Under the pieces are notes generated by a model. That model saw nothing but the letters and a program-made list of their open reading frames with translations. It had not been told where the DNA came from and did no database searches. Of a stretch of DNA of 64,000 bases, positions 28,320 to 37,698 are shown piece by piece. A program made the translations under genes and the position numbers. Each line of letters begins with the position of its first letter. Within the stretch, counting starts at the first letter, position 1. The stretch comes from an uncultured Roseobacter sp. (lineage in GTDB: Bacteria > Pseudomonadota > Alphaproteobacteria > Rhodobacterales > Rhodobacteraceae): contig NZ_CANLYL010000008.1 of the NCBI RefSeq assembly GCF_947495275.1, positions 62,001-126,000 on the forward strand. Reading direction: 5' to 3'.

Positions 28320-28342
28320 AGGATGGGCCCAAAGACCCATCC
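28320..28342 (-). terminator. Hairpin after the 46-residue lipoprotein gene
   Basis: GGATGGG (28321-28327) and CCCATCC (28336-28342) form a 7-bp stem 11 bp past the stop at 28353. No T tract follows, so it may only stabilise the mRNA end. Confidence 0.35.
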
Positions 28343-28352
28343 CGCCTCAGCA

Positions 28353-28493
28353 TTACTTGTATTTGCCGGTGTAAGTCGGCTCTGTCGAGATCGGCTCCGG
28401 ATCGACCACGACGAATTCTTCCTCATCATGCGAGCAAGCAGCCACGAGGGCAAAAAGGCCCAAAGTCGCCAACAGTTTGATGCTCTTGGACAT
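28353..28493 (-). CDS. Very small lipoprotein (46 residues)
   Basis: The minus strand encodes MSKSIKLLATLGLFALVAAC followed by SHDEEEFVVVDPEPI and a Thr/Tyr/Lys tail. The lipobox VAAC (Cys20) marks it as lipidated, leaving a mature peptide of about 27 residues, acidic near the anchor and ending TYTGKYK. AGGAG sits 7 nt before the ATG. Too short for domain assignment; an entericidin-like or envelope-maintenance role would be a guess. Confidence 0.7.
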   Translation of the reverse strand: MSKSIKLLATLGLFALVAACSHDEEEFVVVDPEPISTEPTYTGKYK

Positions 28494-28707
28494 CTGTATC
28501 TCCTGTCACTTTCAGTGCTGGTCCGCCGTGATAAAATCCGACTTTGGACCGGTTCTTTTCTGAGGTTGCCCCACGGCACCTCCAACATCATCATAGGCAG
28601 GTTGCGCGCCAATGGAAATGTTAACGTCTGCGGCGCGATGCATTGTGGGTGCCGGGTCGCGAACTTTCGCCGACCTTCACGTCGCCCTGCAGCATATTGA
28701 GACTGCG

Positions 28708-29091
28708 TCATAATCCCTCCCAAACACAACTTCCGGAAGAAACCCGAAACACATCGATGAACTGCGTCGCCTTCGGATCAGACTGTCCAAATTCAACGGG
28801 GCGGTCCAATAAAGTGACGGCAACAATTTGCGGCCTCAGATCAAATTCGGTGAGGTATGGCAGAGCAACCTCGACGCACAAATGCTCAAGATCCGACTCG
28901 GCCTGCGCAAAACTGATGCTGCCGGTGTCGCGGGCGATTTCCGGAGCCAGAAACCGAAATCGCAGCCAGGTTTCTGTTCCAACCTCGTCAATCAGCACTT
29001 CGTAGAGTTCTACCGGCTGACCCGAAGGCACATCGGTCACCGGCAGGACAGCAGCGTGGGCAACAAAGGCAAGCGTGGCCGCAAAGCTCAT
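28708..29091 (-). CDS. Exported DUF6497-like protein
   Basis: 127 residues. A short signal (MSFAATLAFVAHA) is followed by VPSGQPVELYEVLIDEVGTE and TWLRFRFLAPEIAR, then a region ending RVSSGSCVWEGL. The two cysteines (HLCVEV and GSCVW) could form a periplasmic disulfide. The pattern matches a Rhodobacteraceae-typical family of unknown function (DUF6497). The start overlaps the cupin stop as ATGA. Confidence 0.7.
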   Translation of the reverse strand: MSFAATLAFVAHAAVLPVTDVPSGQPVELYEVLIDEVGTETWLRFRFLAPEIARDTGSISFAQAESDLEHLCVEVALPYLTEFDLRPQIVAVTLLDRPVEFGQSDPKATQFIDVFRVSSGSCVWEGL

Positions 29092-29486
29092 GGGGCATTT
29101 TCCTCCCGAGTCTCGAACTCAGCGGGTGAAATCACCTCAAGCAGCTCAAGATCATCTGAGTGACGCAACTCCCGATGCTTGATCCCGGGCGGCTGCAAGA
29201 CACAAGACCCTGCCTTGAGGGTATGTTCGCCGCTCCCCTCATATTCGAACACAACCCAGCCTCGGGTAACGTAGACCATCTGAAAATCAAGAGCATGGCT
29301 GTGCCACTGGGCAGGGCTTTCCATGCCCGGCACGGCACGGATCACATGCGCACCAAATGCGCCTTTTGTGGCAGCAGATATCCCCAGATCGCGATACTCG
29401 AAAAACGAGCGCAATCCTTTGCCTTCAAAGCTGTCACGATCTGCATGTGCGATCGTGAACGCCTGATTTTCCCAGAGGCGTGTCAT
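29088..29486 (-). CDS. Cupin domain protein
   Basis: 132 residues, a single small beta-barrel. Metal ligands are suggested by QWHSHALDFQMVYVTRG (His-x-His and an acidic residue) and PPGIKHRELRHSDD (second histidine). GGGAGGTCGA precedes ATG 29486, which overlaps the RidA stop by 4 nt. No substrate can be assigned; the pairing with RidA suggests small-metabolite handling. Confidence 0.8.
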   Translation of the reverse strand: MTRLWENQAFTIAHADRDSFEGKGLRSFFEYRDLGISAATKGAFGAHVIRAVPGMESPAQWHSHALDFQMVYVTRGWVVFEYEGSGEHTLKAGSCVLQPPGIKHRELRHSDDLELLEVISPAEFETREENAP

Positions 29487-29881
29487 TCGACCTCCCGCCT
29501 GCGGGCAAGGCAATCAATCTCAACCAAGGCACCCACCGCCAACGCCGTCACCCCGATGGTCGTACGCGCGGGCAACCGGTCGGCCGGGAAGTAGCTCTTG
29601 TAGATGACATTGAAGGCGTCGTAATCTCGTTCGAAGGCGGTGAGATAGCATCGGCATTGCATCACATCGCTGAGGTCCAGATCGAGCCCGGCCAAAACGA
29701 TCTTCAGGTTTTCCATGACTTGTCGTGTCTGCCCTTCAATGCCGTTGGCCAATGGTGCATCCGGCGCGCCCGGCACCGTCGGCATCTGCCCTGTCAACAT
29801 GACCCATCCACCTACCTCAACGGCATGGGAGAAAGGGGCGACATGGGACGGCGCGTCCTTAAAGTTGTGAAAAAGTGGCAT
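29483..29881 (-). CDS. RidA family protein
   Basis: 132 residues of the RidA/YjgF/Rid family, which hydrolyse reactive enamine/imine intermediates. PFSHAVEVGGWVMLTGQMP is the N-terminal signature, and PARTTIGVTAL has the arginine that binds the substrate carboxylate in RidA proper. CRCYLTAFERDYDAFN and the C-terminal ALVEIDCLA complete the fold. It is first of a coupled RidA-cupin-DUF6497 trio. Confidence 0.88.
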   Translation of the reverse strand: MPLFHNFKDAPSHVAPFSHAVEVGGWVMLTGQMPTVPGAPDAPLANGIEGQTRQVMENLKIVLAGLDLDLSDVMQCRCYLTAFERDYDAFNVIYKSYFPADRLPARTTIGVTALAVGALVEIDCLARRREVE

Positions 29882-29925
29882 TCAACGCACCCGCTGACAG
29901 TTCATGGTCATGTGATGTGCCCACG

Positions 29926-30726
29926 TCATGTCGCGCTACCATCCTGCATGGGCACGCATGCGCCGGAGGAGACAATAAATCCAAGCCGGTTTGACCGATG
30001 CGTCGCAAAACCAAACCATTTGCTTCCCACCTGTTTCGACACGCGGGCCGTAACAAACAGCGGGCCCGTTCCTTTTTCCGGCACCTTGGACCGTAGCCTT
30101 TTCGGGAGTGCGGCTGCGGTGACCAAAGGATCTTCCAGAACCGCCTGACAAGCCTTCTGATACGAGAACTCCGCCAACTCGGGTTCAAACGATTCAACGG
30201 GTTCGAAGACAATGTTCAGGTGCGCCTTGCCTTCGATCTCAACAACGCTCGCCTCAGTTGGCTCCCATCCGGCCAAAGCACCGGGATAGGTCGGGTGGTA
30301 AATCACAGTTTCCGCATTGGAGATGCAGGTGCCCTCCCGAACCGGAACGGGAATCAGGCTCGGGAACAGAGCTTCGGCATCGGGGTCATCGCGCTCCTCC
30401 AAATACACATTGAGGTCCGTTCTATAGATTTCATGCCGCGAGATCGTGGTTGGCTTACCCGGCAGCGCCGTCACCAACGCACCACAAAAACTGCGCAACA
30501 AGGCCGTGGCAGTGGCCCCTTCAAAGCTGACCCGCTTGGGGTATAAAACAGCTCTGACACGCCACGCCCCGTCAGTCTCGTGCCAGTCGAGATCATGCAC
30601 GGCCCATTTCCCACCGATTGCGTTGATGAGCGGTGGTTGAGCCTCGGCCTTTTTTTGCAGCCACAGAACTGGACCCCCAATAGCGCAACAAACCGCCAAA
30701 ATCGCTATGATATCCCGAGGTTTCAC
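29926..30726 (-). CDS. Membrane-anchored or exported hypothetical protein coupled to pccB
   Basis: 266 residues, unrecognised. An N-terminal hydrophobic segment ([20 protein letters not shown]) acts as a signal anchor or uncleaved signal; the rest is extracytoplasmic with four or more cysteines (SFCGAL, EGTCIS, QKACQA, SGACVP), suggesting disulfides. The start overlaps the pccB stop by 4 nt, so it is translationally coupled to a carboxylase subunit, an odd pairing with no known functional link. Confidence 0.65.
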   Translation of the reverse strand: MKPRDIIAILAVCCAIGGPVLWLQKKAEAQPPLINAIGGKWAVHDLDWHETDGAWRVRAVLYPKRVSFEGATATALLRSFCGALVTALPGKPTTISRHEIYRTDLNVYLEERDDPDAEALFPSLIPVPVREGTCISNAETVIYHPTYPGALAGWEPTEASVVEIEGKAHLNIVFEPVESFEPELAEFSYQKACQAVLEDPLVTAAALPKRLRSKVPEKGTGPLFVTARVSKQVGSKWFGFATHRSNRLGFIVSSGACVPMQDGSAT

Positions 30727-32255
30727 AGCGGAATGTTGTCGTGCTTTTTCCAGGGCATCTGCGCCTGTTTGTTGCGCAATGACGCAAAGGCCCGGGCAAC
30801 GCGCTTACGGGTGTTGCGCGGCATGATCACCTCATCCACAAATCCGCGCTCGGCGGCGACGAAGGGGTTTGCAAACCGGGATTCGTAATCGGCCGTATGT
30901 TGGGCGATCTTCTCTGCGTCCCCGAGATCGGCGCGGTGAATGATCTCTGTCGCGCCTTTTGCGCCCATAACGGCGATTTCCGCTGTGGGCCAGGCATAGT
31001 TGAAATCTGATCGCAGATGTTTGGAAGCCATCACGTCATAAGCGCCGCCATAAGCCTTGCGCGTAATCACCGTGACCATCGGTACAGTGGCCTGCCCATA
31101 GGCAAAAAGCAGCTTTGCCCCATGTTTGATCACGCCGCCATATTCCTGGCTTGTTCCCGGCAAGAATCCGGGCACATCCACCAGTGTCAGCAGCGGGATT
31201 TCGAACGCATCACAAAATCTGACGAAACGCGCGGCCTTACGCGAGCTGTCTATATCCAGACACCCGGCCAGAACCATCGGCTGGTTTGCCACCACCCCGA
31301 CAGTGCGACCTTCAAGCCGGATAAAGCCGGTGATGATGTTCTTGGCAAAATCCTCCTGAATCTCGTAGAAATCGGCTTCATCGCCGAGTTTCAGGATCAG
31401 TTCCTTCATATCATAAGGCGTGTTCGGATTCTCTGGCACAAGTGTATCGAGAGAGGCCTCTGCACGGTCAGGGTCGTCAAAGAACGGCCTGACAGGTGGC
31501 TTTTCGCGATTGCTGGAGGGCAGAAAGTCGACAAGACGGCGCACTTCCGCCAGTGCCTCCACATCGTTTTCGAAAGCCGCGTCCGCGACCGAGGATTTCT
31601 TTGTATGGGTGCCTGCGCCGCCCAGTTCTTCGGCAGTGACCTGTTCGTTCGTGACGGTTTTGACCACATCCGGACCGGTCACAAACATGTAGGAACTGTC
31701 CTTGACCATGAAAATGAAATCCGTCATCGCCGGGGAGTAAACCGCCCCGCCCGCACAGGGCCCCATGATCACGCTGATCTGCGGAATGACCCCGGAGGCC
31801 ATGATATTGCGCTGGAACACCTCGGCGTAGCCCGCCAGGCTTGCGACGCCCTCCTGAATCCGAGCGCCACCTGAATCATTGATCCCGATAACAGGCGCAC
31901 CGTTTTGCACCGCCATATCCATGATCTTGCAGATTTTTTGAGCATGTGTTTCGGAAAGCGATCCCCCGAAAACCGTGAAATCCTGACTGAAGACATAAAC
32001 AAGGCGCCCGTTGATGGTGCCCCAGCCCGTCACCACACCGTCGCCCGCAGGCTTCTGGCTCTCCATCCCGAAATCCGTGCAGCGATGGGTGACAAACATG
32101 TCAAACTCTTCGAAGCTGCCCTCATCAAGCAAGAGATCCACCCGTTCACGCGCTGTCAGCTTCCCACGACCGTGTTGCGCGTCGATTCGTCGTTGACCGC
32201 CGCCCATACGGGCAGTTTCGCGACGCTCTTCTAGTTGATGGAGAATGTCTTTCAT
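30723..32255 (-). CDS. pccB: Propionyl-CoA carboxylase beta subunit
   Basis: 510 residues, the carboxyltransferase subunit that moves CO2 from biotin on PccA to propionyl-CoA, giving methylmalonyl-CoA. N-half: [40 protein letters not shown] (oxyanion loop). C-half: [20 protein letters not shown] (second oxyanion loop), [13 protein letters not shown] and [14 protein letters not shown]. Its upstream region holds the TTTGCAAA-type array at 32326-32389 expected for PccR control. Confidence 0.96.
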   Translation of the reverse strand: MKDILHQLEERRETARMGGGQRRIDAQHGRGKLTARERVDLLLDEGSFEEFDMFVTHRCTDFGMESQKPAGDGVVTGWGTINGRLVYVFSQDFTVFGGSLSETHAQKICKIMDMAVQNGAPVIGINDSGGARIQEGVASLAGYAEVFQRNIMASGVIPQISVIMGPCAGGAVYSPAMTDFIFMVKDSSYMFVTGPDVVKTVTNEQVTAEELGGAGTHTKKSSVADAAFENDVEALAEVRRLVDFLPSSNREKPPVRPFFDDPDRAEASLDTLVPENPNTPYDMKELILKLGDEADFYEIQEDFAKNIITGFIRLEGRTVGVVANQPMVLAGCLDIDSSRKAARFVRFCDAFEIPLLTLVDVPGFLPGTSQEYGGVIKHGAKLLFAYGQATVPMVTVITRKAYGGAYDVMASKHLRSDFNYAWPTAEIAVMGAKGATEIIHRADLGDAEKIAQHTADYESRFANPFVAAERGFVDEVIMPRNTRKRVARAFASLRNKQAQMPWKKHDNIPL

Positions 32256-32325
32256 GGAACCCTCGCTGCTTGATCTGAGAGACCATACCCAACCCGGGTT
32301 GAGGATCGAAGCGGAAATTGGAATA

Positions 32326-32389
32326 TTTGCAAATCTTATGCAATCTTTGATTTGCTAATCGCAAATTTGCAAATTTTGACACATGCAAA
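32326..32389. promoter_or_regulatory. Array of PccR-type TTTGCAAA sites in the pccB/MFS divergent region
   Basis: Exact TTTGCAAA occurs at 32326-32333 and 32366-32373. Near matches are TATGCAAT (32337-32344), TTTGCTAA (32351-32358), ATCGCAAA (32358-32365) and CATGCAAA (32382-32389). TTTGCAAA half-sites are the recognition element described for Rhodobacter sphaeroides PccR. The array is 71-134 bp upstream of pccB and 56-119 bp upstream of the MFS gene, so it could serve both. Confidence 0.75.
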
Positions 32390-32444
32390 TTTAGCATACC
32401 CGCTATGCGTGGACAACAAATCGCGCCTGTCTTACCTATTCTGA

Positions 32445-33665
32445 ATGAACGATACCCCAGTCATCCGATTTCTTGATCGGACAACACCACCTCACATTGC
32501 AACACTCATCTTATTGGCTGGCATGTCTGCAATGGTGATGAACATGTTCCTGCCAAGCCTTCCAAACATGACTGCGCATTACCAGACAGACTATCGCTTG
32601 ATGCAGCTATCAGTCGGCCTTTACCTCGGAATCAGCGCCGTCCTGCAAGTGTTTATCGGCCCTATATCCGACAAATTCGGCCGCAGACCGGTGATCCTAT
32701 GGGGTATCGGAATTTACCTTGTCGCCACGATTGGCTGCATATTGGCACCCACCGCTGAAGTTTTTCTGGTTTTCCGCATGTGCCAGGCCGTTGTCGCCGT
32801 GGCTATGGTTCTGAGCCGCGCTGCCGTGCGTGACATGTTCGATCAGGACCAGGCTGCGTCGATGATCGGATATGTAACCATGGGCATGGCGATCGTTCCC
32901 ATGATCAGCCCGATGTTCGGCGGAATTCTGGATGAGCTATACGGTTGGAAATCGAACTTCTGGGCGCTTTTGATGCTTGGCGCACTTGTTTGGTGGCTGA
33001 CCTGGGCCGACATGGGCGAAACAGCCGTAAAAAGCGACAAGAGCCTCACACAACAGTTCGGCGAATATCCCGAATTGCTGGTATCACCACGGTTCTGGGG
33101 ATACTCTCTTGCCGCCAGCTTCTGCTCGGGTTCCTTTTTTGCCTATTTGGGCGGCGGACCTTTTGTAGGGTCGGTTGTCTTTGGCATGTCACCTTTCTGG
33201 GTCGGTATTTTCTTCGGCGCGCCTGCTGTCGGTTATTTTTTTGGAAACATGTTCACCGGGATGCTGGCCCGGCGTATCGGGATCAACAAGCTCGTGCTGA
33301 CCGGTTGCCTGATCAACTTCGCAGGTGTCTCGATATCTTTGACCGTATTCCTAATTGGACAAGGTAGCCCCTTGAGCTTCTTCGGGCTGATGACACTCGT
33401 CGGCCTTGGCAATGGATTGGTTATTCCAAACGCAACGGCAGGGATGCTGTCTGTGCGCCCCCATCTGGCGGGAACCGCATCAGGTCTAGGCGGCGCGATC
33501 ATGATCGGCGGCGGCGCCGCCTTAAGCGTTCTGGCTGGCGCGTTATTGGGCCCCGAAACCGGCGCATTCCCCCTGCTTTACATCATGGTTGCGACATCCT
33601 TGGCGGCGGTTATCTCGATTCTGATGGTTTATCGCCGCGAACGGCGGCTTGCCTTGCACTTGTGA
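32445..33665 (+). CDS. Bcr/CflA-type multidrug efflux MFS transporter
   Basis: 406 residues, about 12 membrane helices. The loop 2-3 motif SDKFGRRPVILWG (G-x-x-x-D-R-x-G-R type) and the early MSAMVMNMFLPSLPNM fit the Bcr/CflA drug-resistance subfamily (DHA1). Proton-coupled export of small toxic compounds is expected; the substrate is unknown. It diverges from pccB and shares its regulatory region. No strong ribosome-binding site is visible, so an in-frame start further in is possible. Confidence 0.85.
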   Translation: MNDTPVIRFLDRTTPPHIATLILLAGMSAMVMNMFLPSLPNMTAHYQTDYRLMQLSVGLYLGISAVLQVFIGPISDKFGRRPVILWGIGIYLVATIGCILAPTAEVFLVFRMCQAVVAVAMVLSRAAVRDMFDQDQAASMIGYVTMGMAIVPMISPMFGGILDELYGWKSNFWALLMLGALVWWLTWADMGETAVKSDKSLTQQFGEYPELLVSPRFWGYSLAASFCSGSFFAYLGGGPFVGSVVFGMSPFWVGIFFGAPAVGYFFGNMFTGMLARRIGINKLVLTGCLINFAGVSISLTVFLIGQGSPLSFFGLMTLVGLGNGLVIPNATAGMLSVRPHLAGTASGLGGAIMIGGGAALSVLAGALLGPETGAFPLLYIMVATSLAAVISILMVYRRERRLALHL

Positions 33666-33835
33666 CAGCTTCCAGGACGCGTTTAACCCAGGCGAAGGCC
33701 CAAAATTGAACGGCCACAGGGCGATCATTGCTCTGACACGCGCGCGCGGCGGATTTGTGTATTTCGCGATCTTCTTTACGAGCGGAACATAGTAAACCGA
33801 TTGTTAACCACGGCGCGGCACCTTGCTCCATGGAA

Positions 33836-33874
33836 TTTGCAAATATAGATTTGCCGAATCTGCAAAGTTGCAAA
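33836..33874 (+). promoter_or_regulatory. PccR-type site array upstream of pccR
   Basis: Exact TTTGCAAA at 33836-33843, then TTTGCCGA (33850-33857), TCTGCAAA (33859-33866) and GTTGCAAA (33867-33874), 25-63 bp before the pccR ATG. Three of the four spacings or orders match the pccB-side array (see findings), suggesting autoregulation. Confidence 0.7.
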
Positions 33875-33898
33875 ATGCACGTAAGGAGGGCATGCGGC

Positions 33899-35299
33899 AT
33901 GGCCACCCAGAAGCTCTATGCTGGCGCTAAGTTACGCGAACTGCGTACCCGGCTTGGTCATACTCAAAAAGACTTCGCGGCCAAGTTGGGTGTTTCCCTG
34001 CCCTATCTCAATCAAATGGAGAATAACAACCGACCGGTCTCCACCACCGTGGTGCTCGCATTGGCTCAGGAGTTCGGTCTGGATGTGACTGAGCTAAGTG
34101 CTGGTGACAGCGAAAGGCTGGTCAGTGACATGCGCGAGGCAATTGCCGATCCGCTTTTTGCAGATGCGCTGCCACCGCTTGCGGATTTGCGACTGGCCGC
34201 GTCCAATGCCCCGGCCTTCGCGCATGCCTTTCTGGAATTGCACCGCAGCTACCGGCAAATGCAGGAACGTCTGGCGTCCCTTGATGAGGCACTGGGCCGG
34301 GAAGATGCGCGTGCCACCCCGAGCCCCTGGGAAGAGGTACGCGATTTTTTCCACTACTGTGACAACTACATCGACGCAGTAGACCGCGCAGCGGAGCATT
34401 TTGCAAATAAAGAGGGCGGGCACCGCAACATCCGGGTGGCAGCGGTTTCAGCGCTGGGAAACAGTGGCGTGGAAGTCGTTTTTTCCGATACTGACAATTT
34501 GCGGCATTACGATCCGGCAACCAAACAGCTTTCTCTCGCGCGTCGCGCGCCCCCTGAGAGCCAGACGTTTCAGTTGTTGTTGCAAGTTGCATTGGTCAAA
34601 CAGGATGCATTGCTGGAGGCGACGCTTGATCTGGCACGTTTTCATTCCGCCGAAGCGCGCGCAATCGCAAAAATTGGGCTGGCCAATTATTTTGCCGGCG
34701 CAGCCTTGATGCCCTACACGGTCTTTCATCAAAAAGCACACGCATGCCGTCACGATGTCGAAGCCTTGGCTGGCGATTTCGGCGCGTCCATCGAACAAGT
34801 GGCGCACAGGTTGTCCACGCTGCAACGCCCCGGCGCTAAGGGCATTCCATTCTTTTTCGTCCGTGTGGATCAGGCCGGAACCATTACAAAGCGTCATTCG
34901 GCAACCAGATTGCAGTTTGCCCGTTTTGGTGGCGCTTGTCCGTTGTGGAACGTGCATCGCGCCTTCGAACAGCCCGGCAGTTTCCTAAGGCAACTGGCTG
35001 AGACACCGGACGGTGTGCGCTACATCAACCTCGCCCGTGATGTCTCAAAGCCTGCGGGACGTTTCGGCGCACCGGTTCGCCGCTACGCCATCGCCCTTGG
35101 ATGTGAGGTGCGCCACGCGCGCGATCTTGTTTATGCCGATGGCATGGATTTGAACCGCGACGGCGCATTTGAACCCATCGGAATTTCCTGTCGCATCTGT
35201 GAAAGAGCGCATTGCCATCAACGCGCCGTTCCACCTCTTGAGCGCAAACTGCGCGTGGATCCCAACCTCAGAAGCATCTTGCCTTACCAAGTTGGCTAA
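33899..35299 (+). CDS. pccR: Short-chain fatty acyl-CoA regulator PccR
   Basis: 466 residues of the ScfR family. An N-terminal XRE helix-turn-helix (about residues 8-62, LRELRTRLGHTQKDFAAKLG and LNQMENNNRP) precedes an ImmA/IrrE-like central region in which the zinc HExxH is absent, and a DUF2083 C-terminal domain with CRICERAHC (Cys431, Cys434, Cys439), a possible metal site. In Rhodobacter sphaeroides the family member PccR controls pccB and related genes with acyl-CoA as effector. GGAGG precedes the ATG. The in-frame extension to 33755 would span the operator. Confidence 0.93.
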   Translation: MATQKLYAGAKLRELRTRLGHTQKDFAAKLGVSLPYLNQMENNNRPVSTTVVLALAQEFGLDVTELSAGDSERLVSDMREAIADPLFADALPPLADLRLAASNAPAFAHAFLELHRSYRQMQERLASLDEALGREDARATPSPWEEVRDFFHYCDNYIDAVDRAAEHFANKEGGHRNIRVAAVSALGNSGVEVVFSDTDNLRHYDPATKQLSLARRAPPESQTFQLLLQVALVKQDALLEATLDLARFHSAEARAIAKIGLANYFAGAALMPYTVFHQKAHACRHDVEALAGDFGASIEQVAHRLSTLQRPGAKGIPFFFVRVDQAGTITKRHSATRLQFARFGGACPLWNVHRAFEQPGSFLRQLAETPDGVRYINLARDVSKPAGRFGAPVRRYAIALGCEVRHARDLVYADGMDLNRDGAFEPIGISCRICERAHCHQRAVPPLERKLRVDPNLRSILPYQVG

Positions 35300-35350
35300 T
35301 GAGGTTCGCAAACGAACGCTGAATATCGCTTACTCACCAACCGGAAACGC

Positions 35351-35381
35351 GAGACCGCCCCGTGATCACCGGATCGGTCTC
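35351..35381. terminator. Hairpin between convergent pccR and nuclease gene
   Basis: GAGACCG (35351-35357) pairs with CGGTCTC (35375-35381), 50 bp past pccR and just before the nuclease stop. No T tract, so support is positional only. Confidence 0.35.
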
Positions 35382-35388
35382 CGTCGAT

Positions 35389-35889
35389 TTAGCCGGGGGT
35401 GGCCGGGAAGGCGGCTTTTAATCCGCGAAATTCAGATGGGGTCTGCATCTGGCTCGCATGCAGTCCCACATCTCTGACGGCGGCACCCTTTTCGGCTAAT
35501 ACGTAGTCTTGTGAATACTGCCGATAAGCAAAGGCAAGACCTTCTGACACCAGCGTAGCGCCAATATCCTCACCGTTGACATGGCATCGCGCGACCGTCC
35601 GGCCATAGCGGTCCACCGCCATTGGCTCACATGTCGCCTGTCGGCCACCGAACCGCTTTTCTACTTCGGCAGAAACCCAAGCTCCGCATTTCCACTTTGC
35701 ACCTTGCATTGTGGTGCAGGTCTGATCCGCCTCAGGGGCATCGATACCAAAAATCCTGACTCGTGTGGTACCGATAGCAAGGGTGTCACCATCGATCACC
35801 CGAACGGACCCAGAAAGGGTATCCGCCGCGTAAGACCCAAAAGGAACTGCGAGAGTGCCCACCAACAAAACCAGAAACAATTTACCCAT
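35389..35889 (-). CDS. Exported thermonuclease-like (SNase) protein
   Basis: 166 residues. Signal peptide MGKLFLVLLVGTLAVPFGSYA precedes a staphylococcal-nuclease fold: VRVIDGDTLAIGTTRVRIFG with the catalytic R at VRIFGIDAPE, then the loop ending DRYGRTVARC (second catalytic Arg) and LVSEGLAFAYRQYS. It is a calcium-dependent nuclease candidate in the periplasm or medium, possibly for scavenging DNA phosphate. It is convergent with pccR and follows betA on the same strand after 65 bp. Confidence 0.88.
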   Translation of the reverse strand: MGKLFLVLLVGTLAVPFGSYAADTLSGSVRVIDGDTLAIGTTRVRIFGIDAPEADQTCTTMQGAKWKCGAWVSAEVEKRFGGRQATCEPMAVDRYGRTVARCHVNGEDIGATLVSEGLAFAYRQYSQDYVLAEKGAAVRDVGLHASQMQTPSEFRGLKAAFPATPG

Positions 35890-35954
35890 GTCGCTCCTAT
35901 GACGCGCAAATTTACTCGAAACAAGTCGAAGTTTTAACGTCGGTTACCGAGCGG

Positions 35955-37613
35955 TTAACGCTGACTTGTGTCCCAATGGGGATGAAGCCAGGGTGCATCG
36001 TTTAACGGGGCCAAAGCAGGTCGCCCCAGAAGGTGATCAGAGGCTTTTTCCCCCACCATGATCGACGGTGCATTGAGATTGCCATTGGTGATCCGGGGAA
36101 AGATGCTGCTGTCGGCAACGCGCAAACCATCGACACCGATCACCCGGGCTTCCGGGTCGACCACCGCCAAAGGATCATCCGCGCGCCCCATGCGGCAAGT
36201 TCCGCAAGGATGATAGGCGCTTTCGGCATGCTCGGCGATAAATGTATCAAGCTCCTCATCGGTCTGAACGGCCGCTCCGGGCTGAATTTCGTGTTTGACG
36301 AACGGCTTGAAGGCCTCTTGGGCGAATATCTCCCGCGTCAGGCGCAAACACTGCCGGAAATCCTGCCAGTCTTTGTCGGTCGACATGTAGTTGAAGAAAA
36401 TCCGCGGTGCATCTGCCGGGTTGGAAGATGCAAGGGTGACAGCGCCACGCGAGGGCGATCGCATGGGCCCGACATGTGCCTGAAAACCATGACCTTCAGC
36501 TGCAATCTTACCATCGTATCGCACCGCCAGAGGGAGGAAATGATACTGAATATCCGGGTAGTCGACACCGGCCTGCGAGCGAATGAAGGCCGCACTTTCA
36601 AACTGGTTGGACGCGCCGAACCCTTTCTTGGTCAAAAGCCATTGGGCCCCGATCAGCCCTTTCGAAATCAGGTTCCAATATTTGTAGAGCGTCACGGGCT
36701 GACTGGCGGCCATCTGGAAGTAGACCTCCAGATGGTCCTGTAAATTCTGGCCCACGCCCGCACGGTCAGCGATAACGTCAATACCATGCTCGGACAGATG
36801 TGCCGCCGGACCGATACCGGACAACATGAGCAGCTTCGGCGAATTGATGGATGAGGCCGCCAGGACGACCTCGCGCGCTGCATGTATCACTTCGCGGGTG
36901 CCGCCACGAAGGACCTCAACACCCGTCGCCTTTCCATCCATGATGACGACACGCTGCGCCAGCGCATTGACCAAAGTACAATTGTCGCGCTTCAGGGCAG
37001 GCCGCAGATACGCATTTGCTGTCGACCACCGACGGCCCTGCCAGACCGTCTGCTCCATCGGGCCGAAACCTTCCTGTTTCTGGCCGTTGTAGTCGTCGGT
37101 TGCCTCATAGCCTGCCTGCCGCCCGCTTTCGACAAATGCCTGATACAACGGATTTTTTCGGGGACCACGGCTCACATGCAAAGGACCATCACTGCCGCGC
37201 CAGGACGGATCACCGCCGTGACCGCCGTCGTGCCACGTCTCCATCCGCTTATAGTAGGGCAACACATCCGCATAGGACCAGCCATCCGCCCCCTGTTCTG
37301 CCCAGTGATCGAAGTCCCTGGCGTGTCCGCGGACATAGACCATACCGTTGATACTGGACGACCCGCCAATAACCTTTCCGCGCGGACACACCAGCCTTCG
37401 GTTGTTCAAATGCGGTTCAGGCTCCGAGCTGTATCCCCAGTCATAGCGCTTCATGTTCATCGGATAAGACAATGCGCCAGGCATCTGGATGAAGGGCCCG
37501 ATATCCGTGCCCCCATGTTCGATGACAATGACTGACGCGCCCGCCTCGCTTAAACGATACGCCATTGCACAACCGGCACTTCCAGCACCTACAATCACAA
37601 AATCCGCTTGCAT
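35955..37613 (-). CDS. betA: Choline dehydrogenase
   Basis: 552 residues of the GMC oxidoreductase family. FAD-binding [16 protein letters not shown] is at residues 7-22; [19 protein letters not shown] and the C-terminal [15 protein letters not shown] (active-site His/Asn region) are typical. It oxidises choline to betaine aldehyde at the inner membrane, feeding electrons to the respiratory chain. It is the last gene of the bet operon, 85 bp after betB, with a hairpin in the gap. Confidence 0.95.
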   Translation of the reverse strand: MQADFVIVGAGSAGCAMAYRLSEAGASVIVIEHGGTDIGPFIQMPGALSYPMNMKRYDWGYSSEPEPHLNNRRLVCPRGKVIGGSSSINGMVYVRGHARDFDHWAEQGADGWSYADVLPYYKRMETWHDGGHGGDPSWRGSDGPLHVSRGPRKNPLYQAFVESGRQAGYEATDDYNGQKQEGFGPMEQTVWQGRRWSTANAYLRPALKRDNCTLVNALAQRVVIMDGKATGVEVLRGGTREVIHAAREVVLAASSINSPKLLMLSGIGPAAHLSEHGIDVIADRAGVGQNLQDHLEVYFQMAASQPVTLYKYWNLISKGLIGAQWLLTKKGFGASNQFESAAFIRSQAGVDYPDIQYHFLPLAVRYDGKIAAEGHGFQAHVGPMRSPSRGAVTLASSNPADAPRIFFNYMSTDKDWQDFRQCLRLTREIFAQEAFKPFVKHEIQPGAAVQTDEELDTFIAEHAESAYHPCGTCRMGRADDPLAVVDPEARVIGVDGLRVADSSIFPRITNGNLNAPSIMVGEKASDHLLGRPALAPLNDAPWLHPHWDTSQR

Positions 37614-37645
37614 TTTCTCGTCTCACTTCGCCTCAAAGCGGCGCG

Positions 37646-37669
37646 GCACGCGCATGAAATATCGCGTGC
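37646..37669 (-). other. Intercistronic hairpin between betB and betA
   Basis: GCACGCG (37646-37652) and CGCGTGC (37663-37669) can form a 7-bp stem in the 85-bp betB-betA gap of the operon mRNA. No T tract follows; it could be a processing or attenuation point. Confidence 0.4.
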
Positions 37670-37698
37670 GCGTCAGCGCACCTTTGGATCACATTTGC

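Noticed and set aside
34700-34760. Metallopeptidase activity of the ImmA/IrrE-like region of PccR
   Set aside because: The HExxH zinc motif is not present in the corresponding segment (FHQKAHACRHD), so peptidase activity is unlikely.
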